Positions 1-7,557 of a stretch of 64,000 nt of DNA are shown one piece after another (position 1 is the first letter of the stretch; the number at the start of each line of letters is the position of its first letter). The stretch spans positions 62,001 through 126,000 of IMG/VR virus record IMGVR_UViG_3300041409_000610; one strand, given 5' to 3'. This stretch comes from a virus. The notes beneath the pieces were generated by a model that saw only the letters and a program-made list of their open reading frames with translations, made no database searches and had not been told where the DNA came from. The position numbers were made by a program, and so were the translations under genes.

Positions 1-389
1 ACGGGATCCCGCTCCGGAAGACCGGCGGCCGCCGGGCCGCGTACCTGCCGCCCCACGTCCTGCTGCCGATGGCCCGCAACGGGCTGACCCTGACCCAGAT
101 GGCCCGGACCCTGGGCGTCGGCGAGAGGCGCATCCGGGAAGAGCTGGACAAGCTGGGCGCCGAGCGCCGCCGCCGGGCGCCCAAGGGCGAGGGGCCGCCC
201 CGGCGCTCGGTGGCGAGCTTCGAGGAGGTCGTGGTGGCCCAGACCATGACCGGCCGCGATATCACGCGCCTGGTCGCCCACCTGGAGTGCGGCCACAAGA
301 GCCCGGTCTCCCGCAAGAGACTCCCCCACGACCGGATGACCGCGACGTTCGGCTGCAAGGTCTGCGCGCAGAAAGAGAGTGGATCATGA
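1..389 (+). CDS. HTH and zinc-binding small protein (5' end outside window)
   Basis: The frame is open from the left edge, so the true start probably lies upstream; an internal ATG at 69 is possible but has no clear ribosome site. The visible part has a helix-turn-helix-like stretch (LTQMARTLGVGERRIREEL) and a C-terminal Cys/His set (CGH, later CKVC) that could bind zinc. It overlaps the next gene by ATGA and sits at the head of the packaging block, so a DNA-binding role is likely. The exact function is unknown. Confidence 0.75.
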   Translation, partial: GIPLRKTGGRRAAYLPPHVLLPMARNGLTLTQMARTLGVGERRIREELDKLGAERRRRAPKGEGPPRRSVASFEEVVVAQTMTGRDITRLVAHLECGHKSPVSRKRLPHDRMTATFGCKVCAQKESGS

Positions 390-1075
390 CCAACAACGTC
401 CGCGCGAGCGGCAAGACCGCCGCCGACGAGACAGCCCGGGAGCTGGGCGCTGAGCTGGACCAGCCGCTCAACCCCGAGCTGCCGGACGAGCGCAAGCGCA
501 AGTTCGCCACGGCCGGGCAGTCCCGGCTGCGCGTCGACTGGCGCCCGGAGCAGCGCGCCGAGCTGAACCAGATGCACCTGGTCGTGCAGCGGCGGCTGAC
601 CGACAACTTCGCCGACGCCTTCGCGCTGCTGGTCGAGCTGTGGTCGCTGGTGCGCGAGCCGGTGCAGGTCAACGGCGAGGTGCTGCGCGACAATGTCACC
701 GGCATGCCGGAGTGGCGACGTACCCCGTCCGGGGGATACATCGAGGACTGGGGCAAGCTCAACGTCCGCGAGCGAGAGCGCTTCCTCTACCAGCTGACGA
801 CCCGGCTGGCGATCTGGGAGCAGCGGGCCACCGAGGCCTGGTACGAGTCGATGTACGCCAAGGTCACCTGGGAGATGAGCTTCTCCGACGGGTTCGAACG
901 CCTTGAGGGCACGATGAAAGACACCGTCGAGGCGCGCACCGCGCGCGGCAAGCTGGTCGCCCGGGAAGATCACTTCTTCGCGATCCTGAGCACCTACTAC
1001 AGCCGCAAGGCCGAGGCTCTCGTCCGCTCGATGGAGCGAATTGCTCAGCGACTCAAGGACATTCACGTGGGTTAG
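386..1075 (+). CDS. Conserved-looking phage protein of unknown function, 229 aa
   Basis: Starts at the ATG that overlaps the previous stop (ATGA). The sequence is largely helical and charged, with two Trp-rich segments and no motif I recognise. A longer in-frame start at 287 would overlap the upstream gene by about 100 bases and is less likely. It is followed by a hairpin, so it ends the first transcription unit of the window. Confidence 0.8.
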   Translation: MTNNVRASGKTAADETARELGAELDQPLNPELPDERKRKFATAGQSRLRVDWRPEQRAELNQMHLVVQRRLTDNFADAFALLVELWSLVREPVQVNGEVLRDNVTGMPEWRRTPSGGYIEDWGKLNVRERERFLYQLTTRLAIWEQRATEAWYESMYAKVTWEMSFSDGFERLEGTMKDTVEARTARGKLVAREDHFFAILSTYYSRKAEALVRSMERIAQRLKDIHVG

Positions 1076-1152
1076 TAACCACGGAAGTAGTTGCGAACTC
1101 GTGACCTAATAGGACGCTCTCCTTGCCAAAAAGGATCACGTTGAGTCACGAT

Positions 1153-1183
1153 GAGGCGGGCGGCCCACTAGGTCGCCCGCCTC
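1153..1183 (+). terminator. Hairpin after the first unit
   Basis: A 10-bp GC-rich stem (1153-1162 with 1174-1183) and an 11-base loop in the 152-base gap between two genes. There is no clear T-run, so termination is inferred from position and stem strength. Confidence 0.55.
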
Positions 1184-1227
1184 GGTGTTACCGGGGCCAC
1201 TAAGGGTTCGATAGGGGCTCGGGCTAC

Positions 1228-1935
1228 GTGACGTCGATACAGGCATCCCCGGAGGTCGCAGAGCTACGACAGCTGCTGCGCTACCTGCAAGAGTTCCGGT
1301 CCCTCTACGAGCTGGAGGGGATTGACGAGGTCACCACCCCGCGCGGCGTGACCTGGTCCATCTGGGACCTGGAGTACCTCTACGAGAAGGCCGCCGACCT
1401 GCTCACCGAGTCCCAGTTCACGGCGATCCGGCTGTTCCTGGTCGAAGATCACAAGGAAGCCGACGCCGCCGAGTTGATGGGCGTCTCCCGGACCAACCCC
1501 ATCGGCATGTACGCCGCGCTCGGGCTCTCGAAGCTGGTCGAGTTCGTGGACGCCGGAGGTCTGGACCGCTTCCGCTCTCGCCGTGAGGACTGGGCCCGGG
1601 ACCACTTCCGGATGGCCGTCTGGGCCATGCAGAAGCTGGCCGGGCAGATCAAGGACCAGTCCGAGGTGATGATCAACGACTGCCTACGCTTCAACCTGGC
1701 TCCGGGCGGCCACGTCCCCCGGATCCGCCTGAAATCCCACGCTTCGGCGTCGGGATTTTTCTATGTCCACCCCCTGGAGGTCATGTACGTGGCCCACGTG
1801 GGACTGGTGCCGCCGGGCTACGCCGTCCTGCACCGATACAGCCTCCCCGACTACCGTGCATGCCACCTGGCCTGCGTGAACCATGAGCACGCGCGCCTCG
1901 CCCACAGGGGGATCAACTGGAGGAGGTCAGCGTGA
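1228..1935 (+). CDS. Sigma-region-4-like HTH protein, 235 aa
   Basis: GTG start. Residues about 58-105 (LTESQFTAIRLFLVEDHKEA, then AAELMGVSRTN) look like a sigma-70 region 4 type helix-turn-helix. A role in DNA recognition at packaging or in regulation is plausible; the C-terminal half is not recognised. It overlaps the next gene by GTGA. Confidence 0.75.
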   Translation: MTSIQASPEVAELRQLLRYLQEFRSLYELEGIDEVTTPRGVTWSIWDLEYLYEKAADLLTESQFTAIRLFLVEDHKEADAAELMGVSRTNPIGMYAALGLSKLVEFVDAGGLDRFRSRREDWARDHFRMAVWAMQKLAGQIKDQSEVMINDCLRFNLAPGGHVPRIRLKSHASASGFFYVHPLEVMYVAHVGLVPPGYAVLHRYSLPDYRACHLACVNHEHARLAHRGINWRRSA

Positions 1936-2342
1936 CGGCAACGGATGAGCGGCCCATCTGGAGTGACGAGGAACCCGAGGAAAACGATCTCTTCGACAGC
2001 GTGCTCCCCCGCAGCGGCCGGGTGCGTTACGGCGTCAATCCGACCCTGGAAGAGGCCGCCGACGAGCTGATCTTCGGGCAGCTGCGTGAGATCACCTCGC
2101 GCGAGGAGAAGTCGGACGTCCTGACCCCCTGGAAGATCAAGAACCGGATCGGCCACGAGGTCTACAACGCCAGCGGGTTCCCCGACCCGTCCATCCGTCA
2201 GGGCATGTACGGCCGGGTGCTGAACCGGGCCAAGCCGAACCTGAACAGCCGTGACGGCCTCGCCCGCTCGGCGGCGCGCTCCGAGCACACCATCGCGCTG
2301 AAGTGGTACACCGGCGCCGACTCGGGCCCGGCGGATGGCTGA
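1932..2342 (+). CDS. Hypothetical protein, 136 aa
   Basis: GTG start preceded by a strong AGGAGG, overlapping the upstream stop. Acidic N-terminus and basic C-terminal half; no domain recognised. Its place in the operon leading to the terminase suggests a packaging-related role, but this is context only. Confidence 0.8.
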   Translation: MTATDERPIWSDEEPEENDLFDSVLPRSGRVRYGVNPTLEEAADELIFGQLREITSREEKSDVLTPWKIKNRIGHEVYNASGFPDPSIRQGMYGRVLNRAKPNLNSRDGLARSAARSEHTIALKWYTGADSGPADG

Positions 2343-3036
2343 GGCCAGCGCCGAGGTCGAGCAGCTGCGCGGAGCCCTGATCCAGGTCGAGATCGGCGGT
2401 CAGATCTACGACGCGGTCCGCGAGCCGCGCTGCCACACCTGCATGCACCCCGCTCGGATCGACATCGAGAAGCGCATCCTGAGTGCGCACAGCTACCGCG
2501 ACATCGCCCAGCAGTACTCCGGCACCGAGTACCGGGTCGGCAGCGAGACGCGCGTCTTCCCCGACCTGAGCTGGATGTCGATCTTCCAGCACGTCAAGAA
2601 CAACCACATGCCCCTGGAGGCCGCCGTAGCCCGGCGGATCCTGGACGACCGCACCCGGGCCCTCAGCGAGCACTACGAGGAGGAGACAGAACGGATCGTC
2701 GATGGGTTCGGGTTCGCCCAGCAGGTGCTCCAGCGGAGCCAGGAGCGCCTCGCAACCGGTCTTCTCCAGCCCTCGATCCAGGACGGCCTCGCCGCCGCGA
2801 AATTGATCAAGGACTTCGAGAACGACAGCGCTGGCGACGTGGACTCGGCGATCTGGGCCGAGGCCTTCGTCCGGTACTTCGAGATCACCCGCGACCTGAT
2901 GCCCGACGACATGTGGGAAGCGCTGGGTGCGCGCCTAACTACTGACCCCGTCCTGCGAGCGATCAAGCGGCGGATCGACGCCGCAGCCGAAGAGGCACCG
3001 ATCGACGCCGAGTTCACCGAAGGAGCACCGGAATGA
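2335..3036 (+). CDS. Possible small-terminase-like protein, 233 aa
   Basis: The N-terminal part has CHTCMHPARIDIEKRIL followed by a helix with YRDIAQQY and then VKNNHMP. That spacing (Cys-x2-Cys-x-His-Pro, IE..IL, IA..Y, NHM) recurs in small phage DNA-binding proteins encoded near terminase genes. The rest is helical and ends acidic. Small terminase subunit is a reasonable guess given two genes of spacing logic and the large subunit at 4308, but it is not proven. It overlaps its upstream neighbour by 8 bases. Confidence 0.75.
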   Translation: MAEASAEVEQLRGALIQVEIGGQIYDAVREPRCHTCMHPARIDIEKRILSAHSYRDIAQQYSGTEYRVGSETRVFPDLSWMSIFQHVKNNHMPLEAAVARRILDDRTRALSEHYEEETERIVDGFGFAQQVLQRSQERLATGLLQPSIQDGLAAAKLIKDFENDSAGDVDSAIWAEAFVRYFEITRDLMPDDMWEALGARLTTDPVLRAIKRRIDAAAEEAPIDAEFTEGAPE

Positions 3037-3452
3037 CCCACAGCATCAGCACGCCCTACGACAGCGAGGTGGCGGCTGGCCGGGACCTGCTGTTCCGGCT
3101 CCAGGAGAAGTACCAGGACGCCCGGGTCAACCCGCAGGACCTGGTCGACGACGTGATCGAGCAGTTCGCCCAGATCGGCCTGGTCGTGGACGTCAAGACC
3201 TACGCCACCGGCGAGGTCAAGGGCCAGCACCCGCTCACCGGCGAGTCGATGGTGGAGCACGTGCCGGACCTGTGGAGCTTCGACGTCGAGATCCAGGGAC
3301 GCGTCGACCGGCATGAGTTCGACCACGACCGGATGGCGCACGAGGTCCAGTCCAACCTGCTGGGCCTGAAGAACGACGGCCCGAGCGTGATCAGGGCCGA
3401 GCGCAACCTCGACGACATCGTCCGGCAGTACACGAAGGGACACCACCACTGA
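3033..3452 (+). CDS. Hypothetical protein, 139 aa
   Basis: Starts in an ATGA overlap. Acidic and mixed in structure, with a His-rich end (GHHH). No motif recognised. Part of the compact operon running into the terminase. Confidence 0.8.
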   Translation: MTHSISTPYDSEVAAGRDLLFRLQEKYQDARVNPQDLVDDVIEQFAQIGLVVDVKTYATGEVKGQHPLTGESMVEHVPDLWSFDVEIQGRVDRHEFDHDRMAHEVQSNLLGLKNDGPSVIRAERNLDDIVRQYTKGHHH

Positions 3453-3727
3453 TGAGCGTGCAGGCGACCGCGATCAACGACGACAGGGGCACCCTGGTCT
3501 TCACCGAGGTGCGTGCCGAGACCGTGGAGGCTGCCCGGGAGCGCGCCAACCGTGTCTGCCGGAATCTCGCCAAGGCCGGACGCGAGCCGGTCGGCATCGG
3601 CTACGACATCGGCGACACCCGCCACGTCCGGCTGATCGACGACACCGAGCTGAGCTGGGACGAGTTCCTGGCCAGCAAGGGCCTGAAGGACGAGGGCTTC
3701 GCCGTGGAGCCGTCGGAGGTCAAGTGA
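3452..3727 (+). CDS. Hypothetical protein, 91 aa
   Basis: ATG shares one base with the upstream stop. One helix (TVEAARERANRVCRNLAKAG) between beta-like segments. Function unknown; co-transcribed with the terminase genes by overlap. Confidence 0.8.
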   Translation: MSVQATAINDDRGTLVFTEVRAETVEAARERANRVCRNLAKAGREPVGIGYDIGDTRHVRLIDDTELSWDEFLASKGLKDEGFAVEPSEVK

Positions 3728-4311
3728 GCGAGCGGAAGACCACCGAGGAGCTGGCCGCGCTGCTCGCCGGGTGCGTGGTGGCCGGTCTTCCTGCGCCCCG
3801 AGAGTCCAGCGTCCTGGACGTGCGTGCTGCCTTCCTCGCGTGGCGTCATGCCGCGAGCCAGGACGACTATCGCGGCATCAGCGGCTTCGGGGTGTTCCCC
3901 TTCGACCTTCCCGAGGTCGGTTCGGCGCTGGAGGTCAACGGTGATCAGTTCGACGTCCTTACGAGCCGGTGGGGACGCAAGGCGGAGGGCGACCGGGTCG
4001 AGTACAACCTGATCCTCCGCAAATCCACAAAGGAGCAGAGCATGGCTGTGTACGGCGCGTTCGTGTGCTTCACGAACCGCGATCTGCCCGAGGTCGCCGC
4101 CGAGGAGGACTCGCCGGACAAGGCCCGGGTCTACGCGCTCCAGAAGGCGAAGCTGACCGGCAACGAGCCCGCGTTCGTCAGCTGGGCCACCGACGACGGC
4201 GACATGGTCGAGCTGTGGCCCTCGGGCGAGCGGATGTCGACCAGTGCCTACAGCGAGCGGTTCCCGGACGACGCGCGGCGCTTCCGGGGTTCCGAGACCG
4301 TCCAGGGATGA
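3724..4311 (+). CDS. Hypothetical protein upstream of terminase, 195 aa
   Basis: GTG start in a GTGA overlap. The N-terminal third is helical, the middle reads as a beta-rich domain and the C-terminus is hydrophilic. It ends in an ATGA overlap with the terminase, so translation is probably coupled. No family recognised. Confidence 0.8.
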   Translation: MSERKTTEELAALLAGCVVAGLPAPRESSVLDVRAAFLAWRHAASQDDYRGISGFGVFPFDLPEVGSALEVNGDQFDVLTSRWGRKAEGDRVEYNLILRKSTKEQSMAVYGAFVCFTNRDLPEVAAEEDSPDKARVYALQKAKLTGNEPAFVSWATDDGDMVELWPSGERMSTSAYSERFPDDARRFRGSETVQG

Positions 4312-6278
4312 CCCTCTCGCCTCCGGCCTTCAGCCCCGTGGACTTCGCAGCGTTCACGGGGCTGCCGGTTCCTGACCCCATCACCTTCGCGATCAGCCCG
4401 CGCTGGTGTGGCCGGGGGCAACTCTACCCGCGTCAGGCGACCTTGCTCAAGGTCATCTTCCTGCGCAACGACCTCCTCACCGAGTACGACCACATGGTCA
4501 TCGACGAGTGGGAGGACTCCTTCGATCGCCACGGGAACAACGGCATCGTGCCGAAGATCCGCCAGCGGATGGCCTCGCTCCGGCTCAAGGGCTACTTCTA
4601 CTTCCGCGAGGTCCTGCTGGTCCTCGGCCGCCGCGCCGGGAAGGGCTACGTCTCGGCGCTGGCCATGGCCTACGTGCTCTGGCGCTTCATGGCCAAGGGC
4701 GATCCCCAGGAGTACTACGGGATCGACCGCGACAAGCAGCTGGCGATGTTCATCTACGCCGGGAAGAAGCAGCAGGCCCGGGAGAACCTCTGGAAGGACG
4801 TCGTCAACGTCATCCAGGGCGCCCCGTGCTTCGCCAAGTACATCTCCCGGTCGCTCGGCGAGAACCTGACCATCTACGCCCCGCACGACTTCGTCCGGCT
4901 GCGGCGGCAGAACCAGCGCGGGATCAACACCGCGCGGGACATGGCGACCTTCACGATCCAGCCGAAGGAGGCCACGCTGATGTCCGCGCGTGGCCCGGCA
5001 TCCTTCGGGCTCGGCTTCGACGAGATGGCGCACGTGGTGCCCTCGGGCGCAGGGCGGTCGGCGGAAGAGGTCTACGGCAGCGCGACGCCGTCGCTCGACC
5101 AGTTCAAGATGGACGGCTTCATCATCGATCCGTCGAGCCCCTGGCAGCAGATCGGCCAGTTCTACGCGAACTGGGAGATGACGCTGGCCTTCGACGAGGA
5201 GGGCAACCCCGAGTACCCCGAGATGATGATGCTCCAGTTGGCCAGCTGGGAGATCTACTACGACTGGAAAGACGCGCACATGCTGCCCGTCTTCCCGGCG
5301 GAGTTCACCGGCGACCTCGGGGAGTACCTGGAGCGCCCGCACCCGAATTTCCAGCGGCTCAAGGGCGCCATCCAGGAGTACGACGAGCGGATGGAGAAGC
5401 TGGAGCGGGCCAACCCCGACACCTTCGCCGTCGAGCGGCGCTCGCACTGGCAGTCGGTCGTGGACGCCTACCTGGACCCGAAGAAGGTCGAGGCGATCTT
5501 CCAGAGCGATCTCGCGATGACCCGCACGGCCAAGAACCTCACGACGTTCTACAAAGGACACGCGGACCCATCGAAGGTCAACGACAACTTCGGCCTCGCG
5601 GTCGGCCACGCCGAGGAGCACGAGGACGGCTTCCTCCGTTGCCGCTTCGATCTGCTCCACCACTGGGATCCGGCCGAGTTCCCCGACCACACGATCGACT
5701 ACATCCAGGTCGTGGACGTCGAGCTGTGGGAGATCATCTGGGGCTTCAAGATCGACGAGTTCACCTTCGACCAGCACAACTCGGCCATGCCGATCCAGCG
5801 GCTCAACCGCAAGGTCCGGCAGAACCGCGCGCCGAAGCGCATGACGATCTTCGAGCAGAAGTCCGACGCCAAGCACAACTGGCAGGTGGCCGAGTGCTTC
5901 AAGGTCGCGATCAACCAGGGCTGGGTCGAGGCGCCCTGGTACGAGACCGCCGAGCTGGAGCTGAAGTTCCTCCAGCTGAAGACCACCGCGACCACCAACC
6001 GCGTCGTGCACCAGGACACCGGGCCCGTTGTCCATGACGACGTGGCCAGGTGCATGATGGAAGTGGTCTGGACCATCCTCGGCGAGCAGGTCCGGAACTG
6101 GCAGGCGGGCATGCTGCGCGAGATGAACATCGTGACCGGCCAGCAGGGCGGCTTCAACCCGTACCAGCGCCAGGAGGCCGACCGGCAGGTCTTCGACCAG
6201 CTGATCCCCGGCGGCCGGTCGCGGGTGCGCGCCGGAGGCCTGAACCCCGCGCGCAACCCGCACCGCCGGAGGCGTTGA
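4308..6278 (+). CDS. terL: Terminase large subunit
   Basis: Packaging motor ATPase and nuclease that moves DNA into the prohead. The Walker A variant LGRRAGKG lies at residues 106-113 (Lys112), with Walker B LGFDEM at Asp238-Glu239; the C-terminal half carries acidic residues expected of a terminase nuclease, including an HDDVAR motif near the end. 656 residues fits the family. The ATG at 4308 overlaps the upstream stop and opens the homologous-looking part; the in-frame extension to 3969 lies within the upstream gene and is rejected. Its TGA stop lies inside the -35 hexamer of the next promoter. Unusually, no portal gene follows. Confidence 0.95.
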   Translation: MTLSPPAFSPVDFAAFTGLPVPDPITFAISPRWCGRGQLYPRQATLLKVIFLRNDLLTEYDHMVIDEWEDSFDRHGNNGIVPKIRQRMASLRLKGYFYFREVLLVLGRRAGKGYVSALAMAYVLWRFMAKGDPQEYYGIDRDKQLAMFIYAGKKQQARENLWKDVVNVIQGAPCFAKYISRSLGENLTIYAPHDFVRLRRQNQRGINTARDMATFTIQPKEATLMSARGPASFGLGFDEMAHVVPSGAGRSAEEVYGSATPSLDQFKMDGFIIDPSSPWQQIGQFYANWEMTLAFDEEGNPEYPEMMMLQLASWEIYYDWKDAHMLPVFPAEFTGDLGEYLERPHPNFQRLKGAIQEYDERMEKLERANPDTFAVERRSHWQSVVDAYLDPKKVEAIFQSDLAMTRTAKNLTTFYKGHADPSKVNDNFGLAVGHAEEHEDGFLRCRFDLLHHWDPAEFPDHTIDYIQVVDVELWEIIWGFKIDEFTFDQHNSAMPIQRLNRKVRQNRAPKRMTIFEQKSDAKHNWQVAECFKVAINQGWVEAPWYETAELELKFLQLKTTATTNRVVHQDTGPVVHDDVARCMMEVVWTILGEQVRNWQAGMLREMNIVTGQQGGFNPYQRQEADRQVFDQLIPGGRSRVRAGGLNPARNPHRRRR

Positions 6279-6303
6279 CACGCACTACCCGGTTGGGTAG
6301 TGT
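6275..6303 (+). promoter_or_regulatory. Promoter with embedded palindromic operator (site 1)
   Basis: TTGACA (6275-6280), 17-base spacer, TAGTGT (6298-6303). The dyad CTACCC-GGTT-GGGTAG spans 6285-6300. The terminase stop codon lies in the -35. Drives the gene at 6344 through a CCGCACTGGAGG ribosome site. Confidence 0.85.
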
Positions 6304-6343
6304 TGGAGAGGTCAAGGAACACCGCCGCACTGGAGGCAAAGTC

Positions 6344-6547
6344 ATGGAAGCCACTGCCGTTCACCGGGACCGCGCTGCTCGTCATCACACCCACCACAAG
6401 ATCGTCTGCATCTCGTCCGCCCCCACCGCCGCAAGGACGCTCCAGCGTCGCTCGCGCCGGGCGGCGGAGCGGGCCATGTTGCTCGACCTCGTGGCGGAAG
6501 CGCTCGACGAGCGCTACGCGGTCCAGAACGAGGTGCCGAGCGAGTGA
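6344..6547 (+). CDS. Small basic protein, 67 aa
   Basis: First gene after promoter site 1. The ATG is placed by a GCACTGGAGG ribosome site 7 bases upstream; the longer frame from 6050 runs through the terminase and is rejected. His/Arg-rich N-terminus, helical C-terminus. Function unknown; ends in a GTGA overlap. Confidence 0.8.
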   Translation: MEATAVHRDRAARHHTHHKIVCISSAPTAARTLQRRSRRAAERAMLLDLVAEALDERYAVQNEVPSE

Positions 6548-6858
6548 AATCCAGCCTGCCGCCTTGCAAGAGGTGCGACTGGCCGATGGTCCCGGGGACG
6601 GTGGAAACTCAGCCGCCCCCGGGCTTCGTCGTGCACAAGTCCCGGCACCTCTGCCGCCGCTGCTTCGCCTGGGCCAGGGGGCACGGCGTGCTCGACGACT
6701 ATCCGACGGTCTACCGCCGCGCGGCCGAGGTCATCGAGGAGACCACCTTCCTGGCCGAGCAGGGCCTGAAGCGGATGGAGATCATCGTCAAGCTCGGGAT
6801 GAGCCGCTCGGCCTTCGAGCGGACGCACCAGCGCGCCGGTGTCCAGATGCCTCGTTGA
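6544..6858 (+). CDS. Zinc-ribbon and HTH-like protein, 104 aa
   Basis: GTG start in overlap. Two Cys pairs (Cys8/Cys11 and Cys37/Cys40) form a probable zinc ribbon, followed by a helical domain whose end (LGMSRSAFERTHQRAG) looks like a helix-turn-helix. Likely DNA-binding. Its TGA stop is part of the -35 of promoter site 2. Confidence 0.8.
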   Translation: MKSSLPPCKRCDWPMVPGTVETQPPPGFVVHKSRHLCRRCFAWARGHGVLDDYPTVYRRAAEVIEETTFLAEQGLKRMEIIVKLGMSRSAFERTHQRAGVQMPR

Positions 6859-6883
6859 CCTACCCTACCCATTCGGGTAGTAT
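6855..6883 (+). promoter_or_regulatory. Promoter with embedded palindromic operator (site 2)
   Basis: TTGACC (6855-6860), 17 bases, TAGTAT (6878-6883); dyad CTACCC-ATTC-GGGTAG at 6865-6880. One of the best -10 matches. The leader has CACCTGGAGG rather than the usual ribosome site. Drives 6917. Confidence 0.85.
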
Positions 6884-6916
6884 GAGTGGTGACCCGCCCA
6901 CCACCTGGAGGCTGCC

Positions 6917-7525
6917 ATGACCGATTTCGAGCCCCTGAGCTGGGAAGAGGTCCGCCGCGACTACCGCGAGCAGCCCCCGGCCGAGGACGTCGAGTTCGAC
7001 GTCACCTACGAGGACCAGATCGGCCCGGCCTGGGACGTCTGGGCCCTGAGCTACCCGCAGCGAGAGTCCGACGCGCGCAAGTACCTGGTGCAGATCGACG
7101 TCAGCGACGGCGTCTACTGGTACCGCGACACCCGTGACGAGCGGCTCTACGGCATGCCGGACATCGACCTGGTCCGCCGGGAGAACGAGCGCCTTGCCGG
7201 GGCCGCTGTGCGCGCTGAGAGCCGCCACGACGCCATTCGCCGCGTGCACTACGCGGTCGGCATGTTCGCCTTCCTCTCGCTGGTGCTGCTCGGCCTGGCG
7301 CCGGACGTCATTCCCTGGATCTGGGTCGCGCTGCCCTTCCTCGTAGTGGCCTACCGGCACGCGCTGAACCACGCCCCGGCGCCGCGCTACGACAAGCTGA
7401 CCGACATCCGCTTCGACGTGTTCGTCTCCGACGAGGAGAAGCGCGAGCGCCGCCGCCGCCTGATCGCCAACGTGGTCACCCTGGGCGCCACCGTGCTGCT
7501 GATCTGGCTGTTCAGCCGCCACTGA
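6917..7525 (+). CDS. Membrane protein with three predicted segments, 202 aa
   Basis: A soluble acidic N-terminal domain of about 100 residues is followed by two close hydrophobic segments (about 108-130 and 132-150) and a third at the C-terminus (about 181-199), with a basic cytoplasmic-looking linker (EEKRERRRR). Probably an inner-membrane protein. No family recognised. Preceded by promoter site 2. Confidence 0.8.
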   Translation: MTDFEPLSWEEVRRDYREQPPAEDVEFDVTYEDQIGPAWDVWALSYPQRESDARKYLVQIDVSDGVYWYRDTRDERLYGMPDIDLVRRENERLAGAAVRAESRHDAIRRVHYAVGMFAFLSLVLLGLAPDVIPWIWVALPFLVVAYRHALNHAPAPRYDKLTDIRFDVFVSDEEKRERRRRLIANVVTLGATVLLIWLFSRH

Positions 7526-7557
7526 TCGCGCCCAACGAGCGAACCCGAGGAGGATCC

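Noticed and set aside
890-905. GGTTCGAACGCC as a tRNA T-loop
   Set aside because: It lies inside the coding frame at 386-1075 and no tRNA fold surrounds it.
4406-6037. 543-codon + frame inside terL
   Set aside because: Alternate-frame translation rich in Arg, Pro and Gly; no start signal; nested in the terminase.
4248-6281. 677-codon open frame on the minus strand opposite the terminase
   Set aside because: It is the antisense shadow of a high-GC gene. It has no ribosome site and no family features, and terL motifs on the + strand are clear.
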